A stretch of 64,000 nt of DNA from Chromatocurvus halotolerans (GCF_004340525.1 NZ_SLWX01000004.1:248001-312000), one strand, 5' to 3'; shown: positions 18,103-27,783, counted from the stretch's first letter. Program-made: numbers and translations. The notes: generated from the letters alone by a model not told the origin.

Positions 18103-19059
18103 TCAGCTGCGCTGCCAGTCGAAGGGCATCACCGCGGACAGCTGCGGCGCCCCGCACATCACCATCAGCAGGCGGTCCAGCCCCAGGGCGACGCCACTGC
18201 AGTCCGGCAGGCCCGCTTCCAGCGCCGCCAGGAGGTAGCCATCGGTTTCACGCTCAGGCAGTCCCCGCTCCCGGCGCACACGGTTGTCTGCGGCAAAGCG
18301 GCGCGACTGCTCGCCGGCATCGGCCAGCTCATGAAAACCGTTGGCCAGCTCCACACCGTCAATGTAGAGCTCGAAACGCGCCGCCACCTCAACGCCGTCA
18401 AGCCACCGGCAGCGCGCCAGCGCCGCCTGGCTGGCGGGGTAGTCGTGAATGAACACCACGCCCTGCTCTGCCAGCACCGGCTCAATCGCGTGGGTCATCA
18501 GCAGATCAAGCCACAGGTCACGTCCGCCGGTCATGCCGCCGGTGTCGACACAGCGCCGCGCCGCCGCTGCCAGATCGGCGTCCGTGGCCGTAAAGGGATC
18601 GAGCGACAGCGTCTCGCGGAAGAGGTCCCGGTATCGAAAGCGCTGTGAGCGCTGCCGCCCCAGCAGCGGCAGCACCAGATCGGCAACCTCCGTCATCAGG
18701 CCATCGAGATCAAGGCCCGGGCGATACCATTCCAGCAGGGTGAACTCGGGGTTATGCCAGCGTCCCTGCTCGTCATCGCGAAACGCATGAGCAATCTGGT
18801 AGATGGCGCCACTGCCGGCCGCCAGCAGTCGCTTCATCGCGTATTCCGGTGAGGTCTGCAGGTAGCGCGGACGTTCAGATCCGCCGCAGTGCTGGACGAT
18901 CAGGGGTTCCAGAGCGGGATCGGTGACCGTGTGTGCCGCCAGCAGCGGCGTATCCACTTCCCAGACGCCGCGCCGATCGAAGAAGGCCCTGACCGCCGCC
19001 AGCAGCGACGCGCGCTGCCTGAGAACATCGAGGTCGGCCGACGGGCGCCAGTCATTCAC
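18103..19059 (-). CDS. epmA: EF-P (R)-beta-lysine ligase EpmA (PoxA/GenX)
   Basis: A 318-residue truncated class II lysyl-tRNA synthetase homologue lacking the anticodon-binding domain. Class II motifs are visible: VDTPLLAAHTVTDPALEP near the start, YLQTSPEYAMKRLLAAG, QIAHAFRDDEQGRWHNPEF and the last motif GVALGLDRLLMVM. It attaches beta-lysine to Lys34 of elongation factor P. It lies 3 bp downstream of efp on the same strand, so enzyme and substrate are co-expressed. The partner aminomutase gene epmB, often divergent from efp, is not in the window. Confidence 0.94.
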   Translation of the reverse strand: MNDWRPSADLDVLRQRASLLAAVRAFFDRRGVWEVDTPLLAAHTVTDPALEPLIVQHCGGSERPRYLQTSPEYAMKRLLAAGSGAIYQIAHAFRDDEQGRWHNPEFTLLEWYRPGLDLDGLMTEVADLVLPLLGRQRSQRFRYRDLFRETLSLDPFTATDADLAAAARRCVDTGGMTGGRDLWLDLLMTHAIEPVLAEQGVVFIHDYPASQAALARCRWLDGVEVAARFELYIDGVELANGFHELADAGEQSRRFAADNRVRRERGLPERETDGYLLAALEAGLPDCSGVALGLDRLLMVMCGAPQLSAVMPFDWQRS

Positions 19060-19062
19060 CGA

Positions 19063-19635
19063 TCAGGATTTGGAGGCGCGCGCCACGTACTCGCCGCTAC
19101 GGGTATCGACGCGGATCACCTCGCCCTGGGAAATGAACAGCGGGACCTTCACCACGGCTCCCGTGGTCAGCTTGGCCGGCTTGCTGCCGCCCTGTGCAGT
19201 ATCGCCCTTGAGACCGGGGTCCGTCTCGATTATCTCCAGTTCAACGAAGTTAGGCGCCGATACCGACAAAGGCGTGCCGTTATACAGCGTCACCTCCACC
19301 GGCTCCTGCTCTTTCAGCCACTGTCGCGCCTCGCCGACCGCGGCTTCGTCGGCCTGGTGCTGCTCGAAGGTATTCGGCTCCATGAAAAACCAGAACTCCC
19401 CGTCGGTGTACAGGTACTCCATCGTCACGTCCATAACGTCGGCCCCCTCCAGACTCTCGCCGGACTTGAAGGTTCGCTCCCATACGCGGCCGGTCTTCAG
19501 ATTGCGCAGGCGTACGCGGTTGAAGGCCTGGCCTTTGCCCGGCTTGACGAACTCGTTGTCGAGGATGCTGCACGGATCGCCGTCGAGCATGACCTTGAGG
19601 CCGGAGCGGAATTCGTTGGTTGAGTAATTGGCCAT
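19063..19635 (-). CDS. efp: Elongation factor P
   Basis: A 190-residue three-domain translation factor that relieves ribosome stalling at polyproline. The sequence starts [20 protein letters not shown]. The modification loop [10 protein letters not shown] places Lys34 at the tip, the residue lysylated by EpmA in E. coli. The C-terminal OB domain contains the signature region ending in GEYVARA. Length is standard. A purine-rich AGGGGA precedes the ATG. A CTGACT-N18-TATGAT promoter lies 30-60 bp upstream. It is divergent from the PilZ-domain gene. Confidence 0.97.
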   Translation of the reverse strand: MANYSTNEFRSGLKVMLDGDPCSILDNEFVKPGKGQAFNRVRLRNLKTGRVWERTFKSGESLEGADVMDVTMEYLYTDGEFWFFMEPNTFEQHQADEAAVGEARQWLKEQEPVEVTLYNGTPLSVSAPNFVELEIIETDPGLKGDTAQGGSKPAKLTTGAVVKVPLFISQGEVIRVDTRSGEYVARASKS

Positions 19636-19664
19636 GGTATGTCCCCTGGGTTTGACGCGGCCGC

Positions 19665-19694
19665 ATCATAGCGTAACTGGTTCGCAAAAGTCAG
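19665..19694 (-). promoter_or_regulatory. Probable sigma-70 promoter of efp-epmA
   Basis: Minus strand: -35 CTGACT (19694-19689), 18-base spacer, -10 TATGAT (19670-19665). The predicted start point is about 25 bases before the efp ATG. A consensus match only. Confidence 0.5.
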
Positions 19695-19774
19695 TTATCG
19701 ACATTACCCCTGGGGGCAAGAATGGGATACTCTCGAGCAAAATTGATGTCTACCCTGGCAGGAGACTGGCACGC

Positions 19775-21610
19775 ATGGCCGACTACTCCAACAACACCCT
19801 GAAGCTGCCACTCCAGGATCTGGATACCTTCCCCCATTTCGCGCTGAAGGCGGAGGCGGCAGACAGCTGGGCGCAGACGCTGCCCGCGGGCAATGCACTG
19901 AAAAGCGGCTCGGACCTGCGAGCGGCGCTGTCCGCGCTGAATCGATCCGTGGTGCCACCCGCACAGCGCTTTCTCATCCTCGAAGCCCTGCGACCGGTGC
20001 TCAACCAGACGGCGACCACACTGACCCACGCCTTCCTCGGGCAGCCCCTGACCTTATCCGAAGAGGGCCAGCAGCGCGCCGAGCTGGTCAGGGACCTGTA
20101 CGAGCTGGGCGCCGCCGGCTATGCCCTGTGCGCCGTGCATACCATCGCCAGGCAGAGCATCGTCACCGAAACCAATCCGGCAAAACTGGCCTGCGAGTCG
20201 CTACAGAGAGCCATCACGCTGCAGGGCCGTGAACTCCTGCGCGGCCACCTGCTTTACCAGCCGCCTCCCGTGCACAGCTGGTCGACACTGCACCAGCTCT
20301 ATGCCATGGGTGAGCGCCAGCAGCTGGTACGGCTGCCGGTTCACGACCCGCTGCGGGACACCGACACCTCGATTGTTGGCGAATACCTGCCGGCCCTTCT
20401 GCTCGGCTGCTGCAAGACCAACCAGCTTCGGCAGCGCGACATCATGGCGGTCTTCAGCGCGCTGCAGCAGTGGCGCGATCTCATTCGCATCGAGGATCCC
20501 GGCGTTGGCAGCGGCCTGTTCACCGTGGATCTCGATAGCGACCGACCGCCGGTATACAGCAAGCTGATTGTCGAGCGCCCGAGTACGGCTCTGCGGCATA
20601 TCAATACCGACGCTCTGGTTGAGCAGCTGCAGCGCCTGAAGCAGCGGCACAAGAAAGAAGGCATCACCAGTATCGCGCTGAACCGGGAAACCCGCCTCGA
20701 CGCGAATCTCCTGAACCACCTGCGACGCGCCCTGGGCGAGGTGAGCCAGCGCAACTTCGCCCGGCAGCGCTCGCGGCACCGACTGTGGATCGCTACCGGC
20801 CTGACCGGCGTGCACTTCTATGTGGCCGGCGAAAGAACCCTCGACCAGGTACTCCACGGCGACGATCACCTTGAGAGTGAGGAAACCCGACAGGCGGATA
20901 ACCCCTTCCTCCGCCGTCTGTCAAAAGCCGATGCCTGGCAACGCGTGAACCCCGAGGAAGATGCAGTGGCAGACGCCGACATCGCTGACAGCGAGGCCGA
21001 ACAGGCGATAGATGTGGACGCACACACGCTCGCCCAGCTCAACGACGAGGAGGCCACCTACGAGCCGCGCAAGCACATTGTCTACACGGTGGAATCGGCG
21101 AACGTCAGCCCCGGTGGCTACTGCATTGAGTGGAACGACCTGCCCGCGGGGATCCAGATCGGCGACGTCGTCTGCCTGCACGAGCGCGAGCACGGCGGCA
21201 CGGAATGGTCGATCGCGGTGATTCGCTGGATCAGCCAGGTCAGGGAATCGCCAACCCTGCTTGGCCTTGAGCTGCTGAGCCCCCGCGGTACCGCCTATGC
21301 GGCGCAGGTGCGGATGCCCGACGGGGAATACTCCAGGCCCCTGCGGGTCATTCTGCTGCCGGAAATTGCACTGGTCGGCCAGCCGCACACTCTGCTGGTA
21401 CCGCGCCTGGTGTTCCGGGAAAACCAGAAAATCATTCTTGCGCGCAAGGACGAGTCCTATCTCATCAAGCTGAAGCGGCAGGTGGGGTCCACAGCGGCGT
21501 TCAGCCAGTTTGATTTTGACTACCTGCGACAGCTCGATGAAGACGTCGACTCCAGCGGCCGGGACGCGCTGAGCGCCTCCAGCTTCGAGTCGATCTGGTC
21601 AGATATCTGA
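19775..21610 (+). CDS. Large PilZ-domain protein, FimW-like
   Basis: A 611-residue cytoplasmic protein without membrane segments. Residues about 428-545 resemble a PilZ domain: PRKHIVY followed by ANVSPGGYCIEW (an N-x-S-x-x-G motif) and WSIAVIRWI. PilZ domains bind cyclic di-GMP, although the arginine box is weak here. An acidic linker precedes it (residues about 380-425), and the N-terminal 350 residues are helical and unassigned. In Pseudomonas aeruginosa a protein of similar size and layout, FimW, also lies close to serB and acts in type IV pilus activation. I infer homology from size and neighbourhood. ATG 19775 is chosen with GGAG upstream; the frame is open further 5' but would enter the divergent efp promoter. 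Its end overlaps serB by 12 bp. Confidence 0.6.
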   Translation: MADYSNNTLKLPLQDLDTFPHFALKAEAADSWAQTLPAGNALKSGSDLRAALSALNRSVVPPAQRFLILEALRPVLNQTATTLTHAFLGQPLTLSEEGQQRAELVRDLYELGAAGYALCAVHTIARQSIVTETNPAKLACESLQRAITLQGRELLRGHLLYQPPPVHSWSTLHQLYAMGERQQLVRLPVHDPLRDTDTSIVGEYLPALLLGCCKTNQLRQRDIMAVFSALQQWRDLIRIEDPGVGSGLFTVDLDSDRPPVYSKLIVERPSTALRHINTDALVEQLQRLKQRHKKEGITSIALNRETRLDANLLNHLRRALGEVSQRNFARQRSRHRLWIATGLTGVHFYVAGERTLDQVLHGDDHLESEETRQADNPFLRRLSKADAWQRVNPEEDAVADADIADSEAEQAIDVDAHTLAQLNDEEATYEPRKHIVYTVESANVSPGGYCIEWNDLPAGIQIGDVVCLHEREHGGTEWSIAVIRWISQVRESPTLLGLELLSPRGTAYAAQVRMPDGEYSRPLRVILLPEIALVGQPHTLLVPRLVFRENQKIILARKDESYLIKLKRQVGSTAAFSQFDFDYLRQLDEDVDSSGRDALSASSFESIWSDI

Positions 21611-22585
21611 AGCGGACGCGGCTGTGCACCAGTGTCGCTCGGGAATCCCGAGCAGAAAGAGAATGCTGTCGAGACCCGAGTGGGTGATCGCCTGGTCCGC
21701 CGCAGCACGCACCACGGGTTTCGCCCGGTAGGCAACGCCCAGCCCCGCAATTCCGAGCATCGGCAGGTCATTGGCGCCGTCACCCACCGCAATCACCTGT
21801 TCGTTCGACAGCTGAAGGGACCCCGCTATCGTCCGCAGCAGCTCCGCCTTGCGCTGGCCGTCGATGATTCGCCCCTGTGCCTCACCGGTGACCCTGCCAT
21901 CGACAATGGCCAGCGTGTTCGCGAAGACGTCATCGATACCCAGCGCCGTCGCCAGACGCCGGGCAAAGAACTCGAAACCGCCGGAGACAATCGCGCTGCG
22001 ATAGCCCGCCGCCTTCAGGGTTGCCACCAGCGTCGCGGCGCCGGGCGAGATCACGAGACCGTCGGCAATGGTCGGTAGATGGTGCTCGGACAGACCGCGC
22101 AGCGTCGCAAGGCGTTCGCGGAAGCTGTCGGCAAACTCGAGCTCACCGCGCATGGCGCGCTCGGTGATGCCGCTCACCTGTTCCCAGCTGCCCGCCGCGC
22201 GGGCCAGCTCGTCAATGACCTCCGCCTCGACCAGGGTCGAATCCATATCGAACACGATAAGGCGCCGGTGGCAGCGCAGCAGGTCATCCACCTGCAGGGC
22301 AATATCCACACCGAGCGCGGATGACTGCCCGCGCAGGCGGTCGCGCAGATCGGCGGCAGCAGGGTCCGCATCAGCGGTGTCATCAGGGCAGACGCGCCAT
22401 TCCACGCAGCCGCGGGCCGCACCGGGCAGGGACAGCCAGCGCTCTTCCTGCTGACACCAGCCCCCGTCTGCCACCGCTTCAGCCACCGCGCGCAGGGCAT
22501 CGGCCTGCAGGCCTGTACCGATCAGTGTAATGACGAGGCTATCTGCGCTTCGCAGATCCCTCGAGCGGCTGGCTGGCGATGACAC
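21599..22585 (-). CDS. serB: Phosphoserine phosphatase
   Basis: A 328-residue HAD-superfamily enzyme for the last step of serine synthesis. Seen: DMDSTLVEAEVIDELAR (nucleophile Asp in DxDxT), SGGFEFFARRLA, and the Mg-binding GDGANDLPML. The N-terminal 110 residues, beginning near LVITLIGTGLQADALRAV, form the ACT-like regulatory region seen in Pseudomonas and E. coli SerB. The frame runs far upstream, but the GTG at 22585, with AGGA about seven bases before it, gives the expected N-terminus. It is divergent from the YtjB-like gene, the same arrangement as serB/smp in E. coli. Confidence 0.93.
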   Translation of the reverse strand: MSSPASRSRDLRSADSLVITLIGTGLQADALRAVAEAVADGGWCQQEERWLSLPGAARGCVEWRVCPDDTADADPAAADLRDRLRGQSSALGVDIALQVDDLLRCHRRLIVFDMDSTLVEAEVIDELARAAGSWEQVSGITERAMRGELEFADSFRERLATLRGLSEHHLPTIADGLVISPGAATLVATLKAAGYRSAIVSGGFEFFARRLATALGIDDVFANTLAIVDGRVTGEAQGRIIDGQRKAELLRTIAGSLQLSNEQVIAVGDGANDLPMLGIAGLGVAYRAKPVVRAAADQAITHSGLDSILFLLGIPERHWCTAASASDI

Positions 22586-22673
22586 GGGGTTGTCCTGTGG
22601 CCGGGCGTGACGCGGTGCATGGTAGCGCGCGGCGGCAGTGCAGGGAACCGGACGGGGTGTGCGGCACAGCCGC

Positions 22674-22701
22674 TTACCTGAAGCGCCATGCGGGGTATAC
22701 T
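22674..22701 (+). promoter_or_regulatory. Probable sigma-70 promoter of the YtjB-like gene
   Basis: TTACCT (22674-22679), 16 bases, TATACT (22696-22701). The predicted start near 22708 excludes the earlier in-frame start at 22638 and supports GTG 22734 as the translation start. Confidence 0.5.
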
Positions 22702-22733
22702 GCGCGCTGTCACATCCGGCCCTGGTTTCAACC

Positions 22734-23996
22734 GTGAAATACCGCCTCCAGCAATCGAGTCTCGGCGTGAACCTGCCGCTGATCGCCGCCCTCTGCAGCC
22801 TCGCCGTGGGCCTCGCCCTGGTGACGCTCGCCGCGCTCTCCAGCCGACATCTGCAGGAGGCCCAGCAGGATGTTTTCGGCAACGCCCTGGCGGGACATCT
22901 GGCGCAGCAGGTCAGCGGCGCACTGGAAACCGGCGACCTGCTGAGCCTCGCGGCGACGCTGCAGAACTTCCAGGGCAGCTCGCGTGCGGGGAAGGTGGGC
23001 GTGTTCGATGTCGAGGGTGGCGTGCTGGGACAGGCCGGCAGCGCGGTACTGGAACCGCAGGAGTACCGCAGCCCGATCCGGGTGGGCAGCGACGTCGCCG
23101 GCCAGGCGGTGGTCACACTGGATGGTGCGCGTGCCAGCGAGAGCCGACAGCGCTATCTGCTCAGCCTTAGCGCACTGGCGGTCATGCTTAGCCTTCTGGT
23201 GTTTCTGCTCGCGCGCTACCCGGCACAGCGTCTGGTCCAGCGCCTGATGGGCGTCAGCGGGCGGCTGGCTCTGGATGCTTCAGCGGCGACCGCCCCGCCA
23301 CCTCAGGGCGAGATTGCCCTGCTGGAGGAGCGCGCCGCGGCGCTGCCCATGGAATTGCTGCGCGCACATACCGCCGCGGCCCCCTCACGCGAGGATCACT
23401 ACCGCAATACCGCAGTGCTGTATCTGCACCTGGGGAGTCTCGCGGGCTATATCGACACGCTGAACGAGCGCAACCTGCACCGCTACACCGATCGCCTTCA
23501 CCGCATTGTGTACGCGGCTGCCGCCTGCTACGCCGGCACGCTTCAGGTGGCGCGTCCGTTCGGACTGATCCTCTGTTTTGGCGACGAGGAAGGCCGCGGC
23601 AGTGCACTGGTGCGCGCAGCCTCCTGCGCCTGGCTGATACGCAGCGTGTCGCGGGAACTGGAAAAGAGCGGGTCGCTGTCGTTCTCCATCGGCATGGCGA
23701 TCGGCAACAGCGAACTGGGACCCGGTGACAGCTCGGATATCTATCCCGGCCTTTACATGCAGTCAATCATGGATGAGCTGCGCAGTGCCTGCCTTGACGA
23801 TGTCGAACACATTCTGCTGGCGCCATCGCTCGCCGACGCCCCGGAATTGACCGGCAATGTGCGGGTGAGAAAGGGTGATGGCGACCACTTCGGCACGCTG
23901 GTGTCCTTCGCCAGCCCGCACGCCGCATTGCTGGAACGCCAGCGCGAGCTGCTGCTGAACCGCCTGCGCCGCCGGCCCGCCCGTCAGGATCAGTAG
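22734..23996 (+). CDS. AhpA/YtjB-like membrane protein with degenerate cyclase-like C-terminus
   Basis: A 420-residue protein starting MKYRLQQSSLG from GTG 22734. A transmembrane helix (about residues 13-35), a roughly 100-residue periplasmic region, and a second helix (about 140-159) give the Smp/YtjB topology expected of a gene divergent from serB. The cytoplasmic C-terminus (about 225-390) resembles a class III nucleotide cyclase fold: AVLYLHLGSLAGYIDTLNE corresponds to the region holding the first catalytic Asp, but that Asp is absent, so catalysis is unlikely. The function is unknown. E. coli smp lacks this C-terminal domain as far as I recall. It converges on parC with 4 bp between stops. 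Confidence 0.65.
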   Translation: MKYRLQQSSLGVNLPLIAALCSLAVGLALVTLAALSSRHLQEAQQDVFGNALAGHLAQQVSGALETGDLLSLAATLQNFQGSSRAGKVGVFDVEGGVLGQAGSAVLEPQEYRSPIRVGSDVAGQAVVTLDGARASESRQRYLLSLSALAVMLSLLVFLLARYPAQRLVQRLMGVSGRLALDASAATAPPPQGEIALLEERAAALPMELLRAHTAAAPSREDHYRNTAVLYLHLGSLAGYIDTLNERNLHRYTDRLHRIVYAAAACYAGTLQVARPFGLILCFGDEEGRGSALVRAASCAWLIRSVSRELEKSGSLSFSIGMAIGNSELGPGDSSDIYPGLYMQSIMDELRSACLDDVEHILLAPSLADAPELTGNVRVRKGDGDHFGTLVSFASPHAALLERQRELLLNRLRRRPARQDQ

Positions 23997-24000
23997 GCCA

Positions 24001-26256
24001 CTAGCCCCGGGTCGCCAGCGCGATACGATCGGTGCGCTGGAAGCCCCGCGGCAGCTTGTTGCCGCGGCGACCGCGCTCGCCACGGTAGTGCGCCAGCTCA
24101 GTGCCTTTCAGTGTCAGATGGCGTTTGCCGGCGTGAATGACCAGGGCATCGTCATCGCGCAGCGCGACCACGCCCACCAGGTACTCCTCGCGCTTCTCCA
24201 CACGCGCGCCGGGAATACTCATGATCTTGTTGCCCTTGCCGCGGGCGAGCACCGGCAGCTCCTGCAGCGGGAACACCAGCAGACGCCCCTCGTTAGAGGC
24301 AGCCGCCACCCAGGTCGCATCGCTCTCAATGACCGCCGGCGGCAGTACGTGAGCCCCCCGTGGCAGGGTTAGCGCGGCCTTGCCGGCCCGGTTCTTCGCC
24401 TGCAGGTCGCCCAGCGTGGTGACAAAACCGTAGCCGCCATCGCTGGCAAGGAGGTAACGCCGGTCGGTGTCGCCCATGAGCAGTCCGTTGAATACGGCCC
24501 CGGACGGCGGGCTGATTCGCCCGGTCAGGGGTTCACCCTGACCGCGGGCAGACGGCAGGTTGTGAGTGGCAATGGTGTAGGCGCGCCCGGTGGAATCCAG
24601 AAGCACGGCGGGCTGGTTGCTGCGCCCGCGGGCCTCCAGCTTGAAGCCATCGCCGGACTTGTAGCTGAGACCAGCAGGGTCAATGTCGTGGCCCTTGGCA
24701 GCCCGGATCCAGCCTTTCTCCGACACTACCACGGTGATCGGGTCGGCGCTCATCAGCTCAACCTCGCTGAACGCGCGCGCCTCCTCGCGCTGCACCACCG
24801 GCGAGCGGCGATCATCGCCGTACTGCTCGGCGACGGCGAGCAGTTCCTTGCGGATCAGCGTTTTCAGCCGGGCTTCACTGCCGAGCAGCTTGTCGAGCTT
24901 CTCGCGCTCTGCCTCAAGCTCATTCTGCTCGGTGCGGATCTTCATTTCCTCGAGCTTCGCCAGATTGCGCAGCTTCAGTTCGAGAATCGCCTCGGCCTGC
25001 ACTTCGGTGATGCCGAAACGCTGCACCAGGGCGGGCTTCGGCTTGTCCTCGGTGCGGATGATGTGAATGACCTCATCGATATTCAGGTAGGCAACGAGGT
25101 AGCCTTCCAGCAGATGCAGCCGGCTGAGCACCCGTTCCAGGCGATGCTGCAGACGCCGGCGCACCGTCTCGGTACGGAACGCGAGCCACTCGCGCAGAAT
25201 CACGTCCAGAGGCTTGACCGCGGGGCGGCCGTCGGTGCCGATCATGTTCAGATTGACGCGGTAGCTGCGCTCGAGGTCGGTAGAGGCGAACAGATGGCTC
25301 ATCAGCGCATCGCCATCCACCCGGTTCGAGCGCGGCACAATGACCAGCCGCGTCGGACTCTCATGATCGGATTCGTCGCGCAGATCAGCCACCATGGGCA
25401 GCTTGCGCGCCTGCATCTGCTGGGCAATCTGCTCCAGCACCCGGGCGCCGGAGGTCTGGTAAGGCAGGGCGGTGACCACGATATCGCCGTTTTCGCGCTC
25501 CCACAGGGCGCGCATGCGCAGGCTGCCGCGGCCGGTGGCATAGATTGCGCGGATATCCGCCAGCGGCGTGATAATTTCCGCCTCGGTCGGGTAGTCCGGC
25601 GCCAGCATGTGCTCACAGAGCGCGTCCACCGTGGCCCTGGGTGAATCCAGCAGGTGCACCGCCGCGGCAATCACTTCGCGCAGGTTGTGCGGCGGAATGT
25701 CGGTCGCCATGCCGACGGCGATACCGGTGGTGCCATTGAGCAGCACGTTGGGCACCTGCGCCGGCAGCAGCGCCGGCTCGTCCAGCGTGCCGTCGAAGTT
25801 CGGCACCCAGTCCACCGTGCCCTGCCCGAGCTCACCCAGCAGGGCCTCCGCATAGGCCGCGAGACGGGACTCGGTATAGCGCATCGCCGCGAAGGACTTC
25901 GGGTCATCCGCGGAGCCCCAGTTGCCCTGGCCGTCCACCAGCGGGTAGCGGTAGCTGAAGCTCTGGGCCATCAGCACCATGGCCTCGTAGGCAGCGCTGT
26001 CGCCGTGGGGATGGAACTTGCCGATCACGTCGCCCACGGTGCGCGCCGACTTCTTGAATTTGGCGCCGGCCTTCAGGCCCAGTTCGCTCATGGCGTAGAC
26101 AATGCGGCGCTGGACCGGCTTCAGGCCATCGCCGATGTGCGGCAGGGCCCTATCCAGAATGACGTACATGGAATAATCCAGGTAGGCCTTCTCTGCATAG
26201 TCCCGCAGGGCGATCTGTTCGACGCCGTCGGCATCTGTGGCTGGTGTTTCAGACAT
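24001..26256 (-). CDS. parC: DNA topoisomerase IV subunit A
   Basis: A 751-residue type IIA topoisomerase subunit that decatenates daughter chromosomes with ParE. ParC features are [20 protein letters not shown], the quinolone-determining region [12 protein letters not shown] with Ser87 and Glu91 (wild-type-like, equivalent to E. coli Ser80/Glu84), and the catalytic Tyr127 in [10 protein letters not shown]. The tower and coiled coil follow, and the C-terminal part is a short broken propeller rather than the full GyrA barrel. Length matches ParC, not GyrA. parE is not in the window. It is preceded on the same strand by a cyclic-nucleotide-binding-domain gene 42 bp upstream. Confidence 0.95.
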   Translation of the reverse strand: MSETPATDADGVEQIALRDYAEKAYLDYSMYVILDRALPHIGDGLKPVQRRIVYAMSELGLKAGAKFKKSARTVGDVIGKFHPHGDSAAYEAMVLMAQSFSYRYPLVDGQGNWGSADDPKSFAAMRYTESRLAAYAEALLGELGQGTVDWVPNFDGTLDEPALLPAQVPNVLLNGTTGIAVGMATDIPPHNLREVIAAAVHLLDSPRATVDALCEHMLAPDYPTEAEIITPLADIRAIYATGRGSLRMRALWERENGDIVVTALPYQTSGARVLEQIAQQMQARKLPMVADLRDESDHESPTRLVIVPRSNRVDGDALMSHLFASTDLERSYRVNLNMIGTDGRPAVKPLDVILREWLAFRTETVRRRLQHRLERVLSRLHLLEGYLVAYLNIDEVIHIIRTEDKPKPALVQRFGITEVQAEAILELKLRNLAKLEEMKIRTEQNELEAEREKLDKLLGSEARLKTLIRKELLAVAEQYGDDRRSPVVQREEARAFSEVELMSADPITVVVSEKGWIRAAKGHDIDPAGLSYKSGDGFKLEARGRSNQPAVLLDSTGRAYTIATHNLPSARGQGEPLTGRISPPSGAVFNGLLMGDTDRRYLLASDGGYGFVTTLGDLQAKNRAGKAALTLPRGAHVLPPAVIESDATWVAAASNEGRLLVFPLQELPVLARGKGNKIMSIPGARVEKREEYLVGVVALRDDDALVIHAGKRHLTLKGTELAHYRGERGRRGNKLPRGFQRTDRIALATRG

Positions 26257-26298
26257 TCAGGACTCTCTTGGTGAAGTGACGCTGCAGATGATCACGCG

Positions 26299-27111
26299 CT
26301 ACTTTCGGGCATCGCCGCCCTGCAATCTGACAATCTGCTCATTCAGGCTGACAATGGAGTTGGCCATGTCCGAGAGCAGACTCTGGATAGTACCGGGATT
26401 GCTGCGGATCAGTTCCGCAAACTGGTTGGTGGGCACCTTGACCACCGAGCAGGCGGTGCGCGCACGCACCGTAGCGCTGCGATCGGCGTGGGTCAGGGCG
26501 GCCATGGCGCCGAAGATCTCGCCGGCGCTGATGCGCCCGACCTGCACACCGTCCACCAGAACATCGGCAACCCCGGACGTCATGTTGAAGACGAAGTGGG
26601 CCCGGTCGCCCTGGGCGATGATGATATCGCCCGGCTCGAAAACCTCGAACCCCGGCGTGGTCACCACGTCCACCGCCGTGGCGGCGGCCGCCAGGCGCAG
26701 CATCATGCCGGAATAGGTTACCAGAAGCCGCGTCCAGAGCTTGGTGGTCGCGGAGTTGGCAAACACCTGCTGCATGAACTCCAGCGCCGGGTAACTTGCC
26801 AGGCTGGCGCCCGCCTCGCTGCCGTAGGACACCGCGGCGTCCGGATCCGCGGAACCCGCGATATCGGGAAGCAGCATGTCGCCCTCCTCGAGCAGACAGA
26901 CATTGCGGTGGCGGTAGCGCACGGTGATAGTGCCGCTGTCCACGCGGAAGAACCTGCCGCCGTCAAAGTGGCGGAAGTTCCCGGCACGGGTCGGCGTGAC
27001 CTCCACCCGATCGGGATAGAGTTCCATTTCGTCGAGCAGCGCCTGCACAAGATCCCTGAACTGACGGTTCAGCAGCTTGAAGTCCGCAGGTAACTCTACG
27101 CTTGCCAACAT
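26299..27111 (-). CDS. Cyclic nucleotide-binding domain protein lacking a DNA-binding domain
   Basis: A 270-residue protein. Residues about 145-250 form a cNMP-binding barrel: FEPGDIIIAQGDRAHFVFNMTSG, then VGRISAGEIFGAMAALTHADRSATVRA, then VVKVPTNQFAELI. The phosphate-binding cassette has an E-x-x-G-x-x-A-like order, so ligand binding is possible. The first 140 residues look like a second, degenerate barrel (YPDRVEVTP...FFRVDSGTITVRYRH). No helix-turn-helix follows, so it is not a Crp-type regulator. The role is unknown; perhaps a scaffold or sensor. Transcribed toward parC with a 42-bp gap. Confidence 0.7.
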   Translation of the reverse strand: MLASVELPADFKLLNRQFRDLVQALLDEMELYPDRVEVTPTRAGNFRHFDGGRFFRVDSGTITVRYRHRNVCLLEEGDMLLPDIAGSADPDAAVSYGSEAGASLASYPALEFMQQVFANSATTKLWTRLLVTYSGMMLRLAAAATAVDVVTTPGFEVFEPGDIIIAQGDRAHFVFNMTSGVADVLVDGVQVGRISAGEIFGAMAALTHADRSATVRARTACSVVKVPTNQFAELIRSNPGTIQSLLSDMANSIVSLNEQIVRLQGGDARK

Positions 27112-27320
27112 AAGGGTTGAATCCTGTCATCGCCAGTCCTTGCCGGAGGTGAATCTGTCTGATGCATCCGGACCCGGCGCCGCGCATGGCTGGAGCCGGA
27201 TCATAACAAGTTCTGCAGAGCGCGAGAACTGAAACCGCGCCGCCTCCGGGCAGCCTACCGCTGGTTTTCCGCGACGTATCCCGCTAGGATGCCGGCGCAT
27301 CAGCCCTCAGGAAGCGGGAT

Positions 27321-27779
27321 ATGCAGGACACAACCGACACCTGGATGACTTGTGATTTCATGTCCCTGTCGCCCGCACTGCTGTACGCCATCCTGCGGCT
27401 GCGCCAGGCGGTCTTCGTGGTCGAGCAGAACTGCGTCTACCAGGACCTGGACAATCTCGACCAGTGCGGGGACCACCTGTTTCTCCTGCGCGATGGTGAG
27501 CCCATCGCCTACCAGCGCTGCCTGCCGCCAGGTAGCGCCTTCGCTGAGAGCTCGATCGGCCGCATCATCGTAGCGCCGGCGGCGCGCCGGGAAAGACTCG
27601 GCTCGCGGCTGGTGCAGCGGGGCATCGAACACAACCGCGAGCGCTGGCCCGACAGTCCGATACGCATCGGCGCCCAGGCGCATCTGCAGCACTTCTATGC
27701 TGCGCTTGGCTTTCGGGTGGCGGGAGATCTGTACCTCGAGGATGGCATCGAGCACGTCCACATGCTGCTCGATGCCTGA
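27321..27779 (+). CDS. elaA: ElaA-family GNAT acetyltransferase
   Basis: A 152-residue GCN5-related acetyltransferase. The N-terminal LYAILRLRQAVFVVEQNCVYQDLDNLD block is characteristic of ElaA. The acetyl-CoA-binding motif A follows as IGRIIVAPAARRERLGSRLVQ, and the C-terminal QAHLQHFYAALGFRVAGDLYLEDGIEHVHM is also typical. The acyl acceptor is unknown. The ATG at 27321 has AGGAAGCGGG upstream. The 209 bp between it and the divergent cyclic-nucleotide-binding-domain gene hold no recognised site. It converges on the CheB-CheR gene with 4 bp between stops. Confidence 0.85.
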   Translation: MQDTTDTWMTCDFMSLSPALLYAILRLRQAVFVVEQNCVYQDLDNLDQCGDHLFLLRDGEPIAYQRCLPPGSAFAESSIGRIIVAPAARRERLGSRLVQRGIEHNRERWPDSPIRIGAQAHLQHFYAALGFRVAGDLYLEDGIEHVHMLLDA

Positions 27780-27783
27780 CCGC

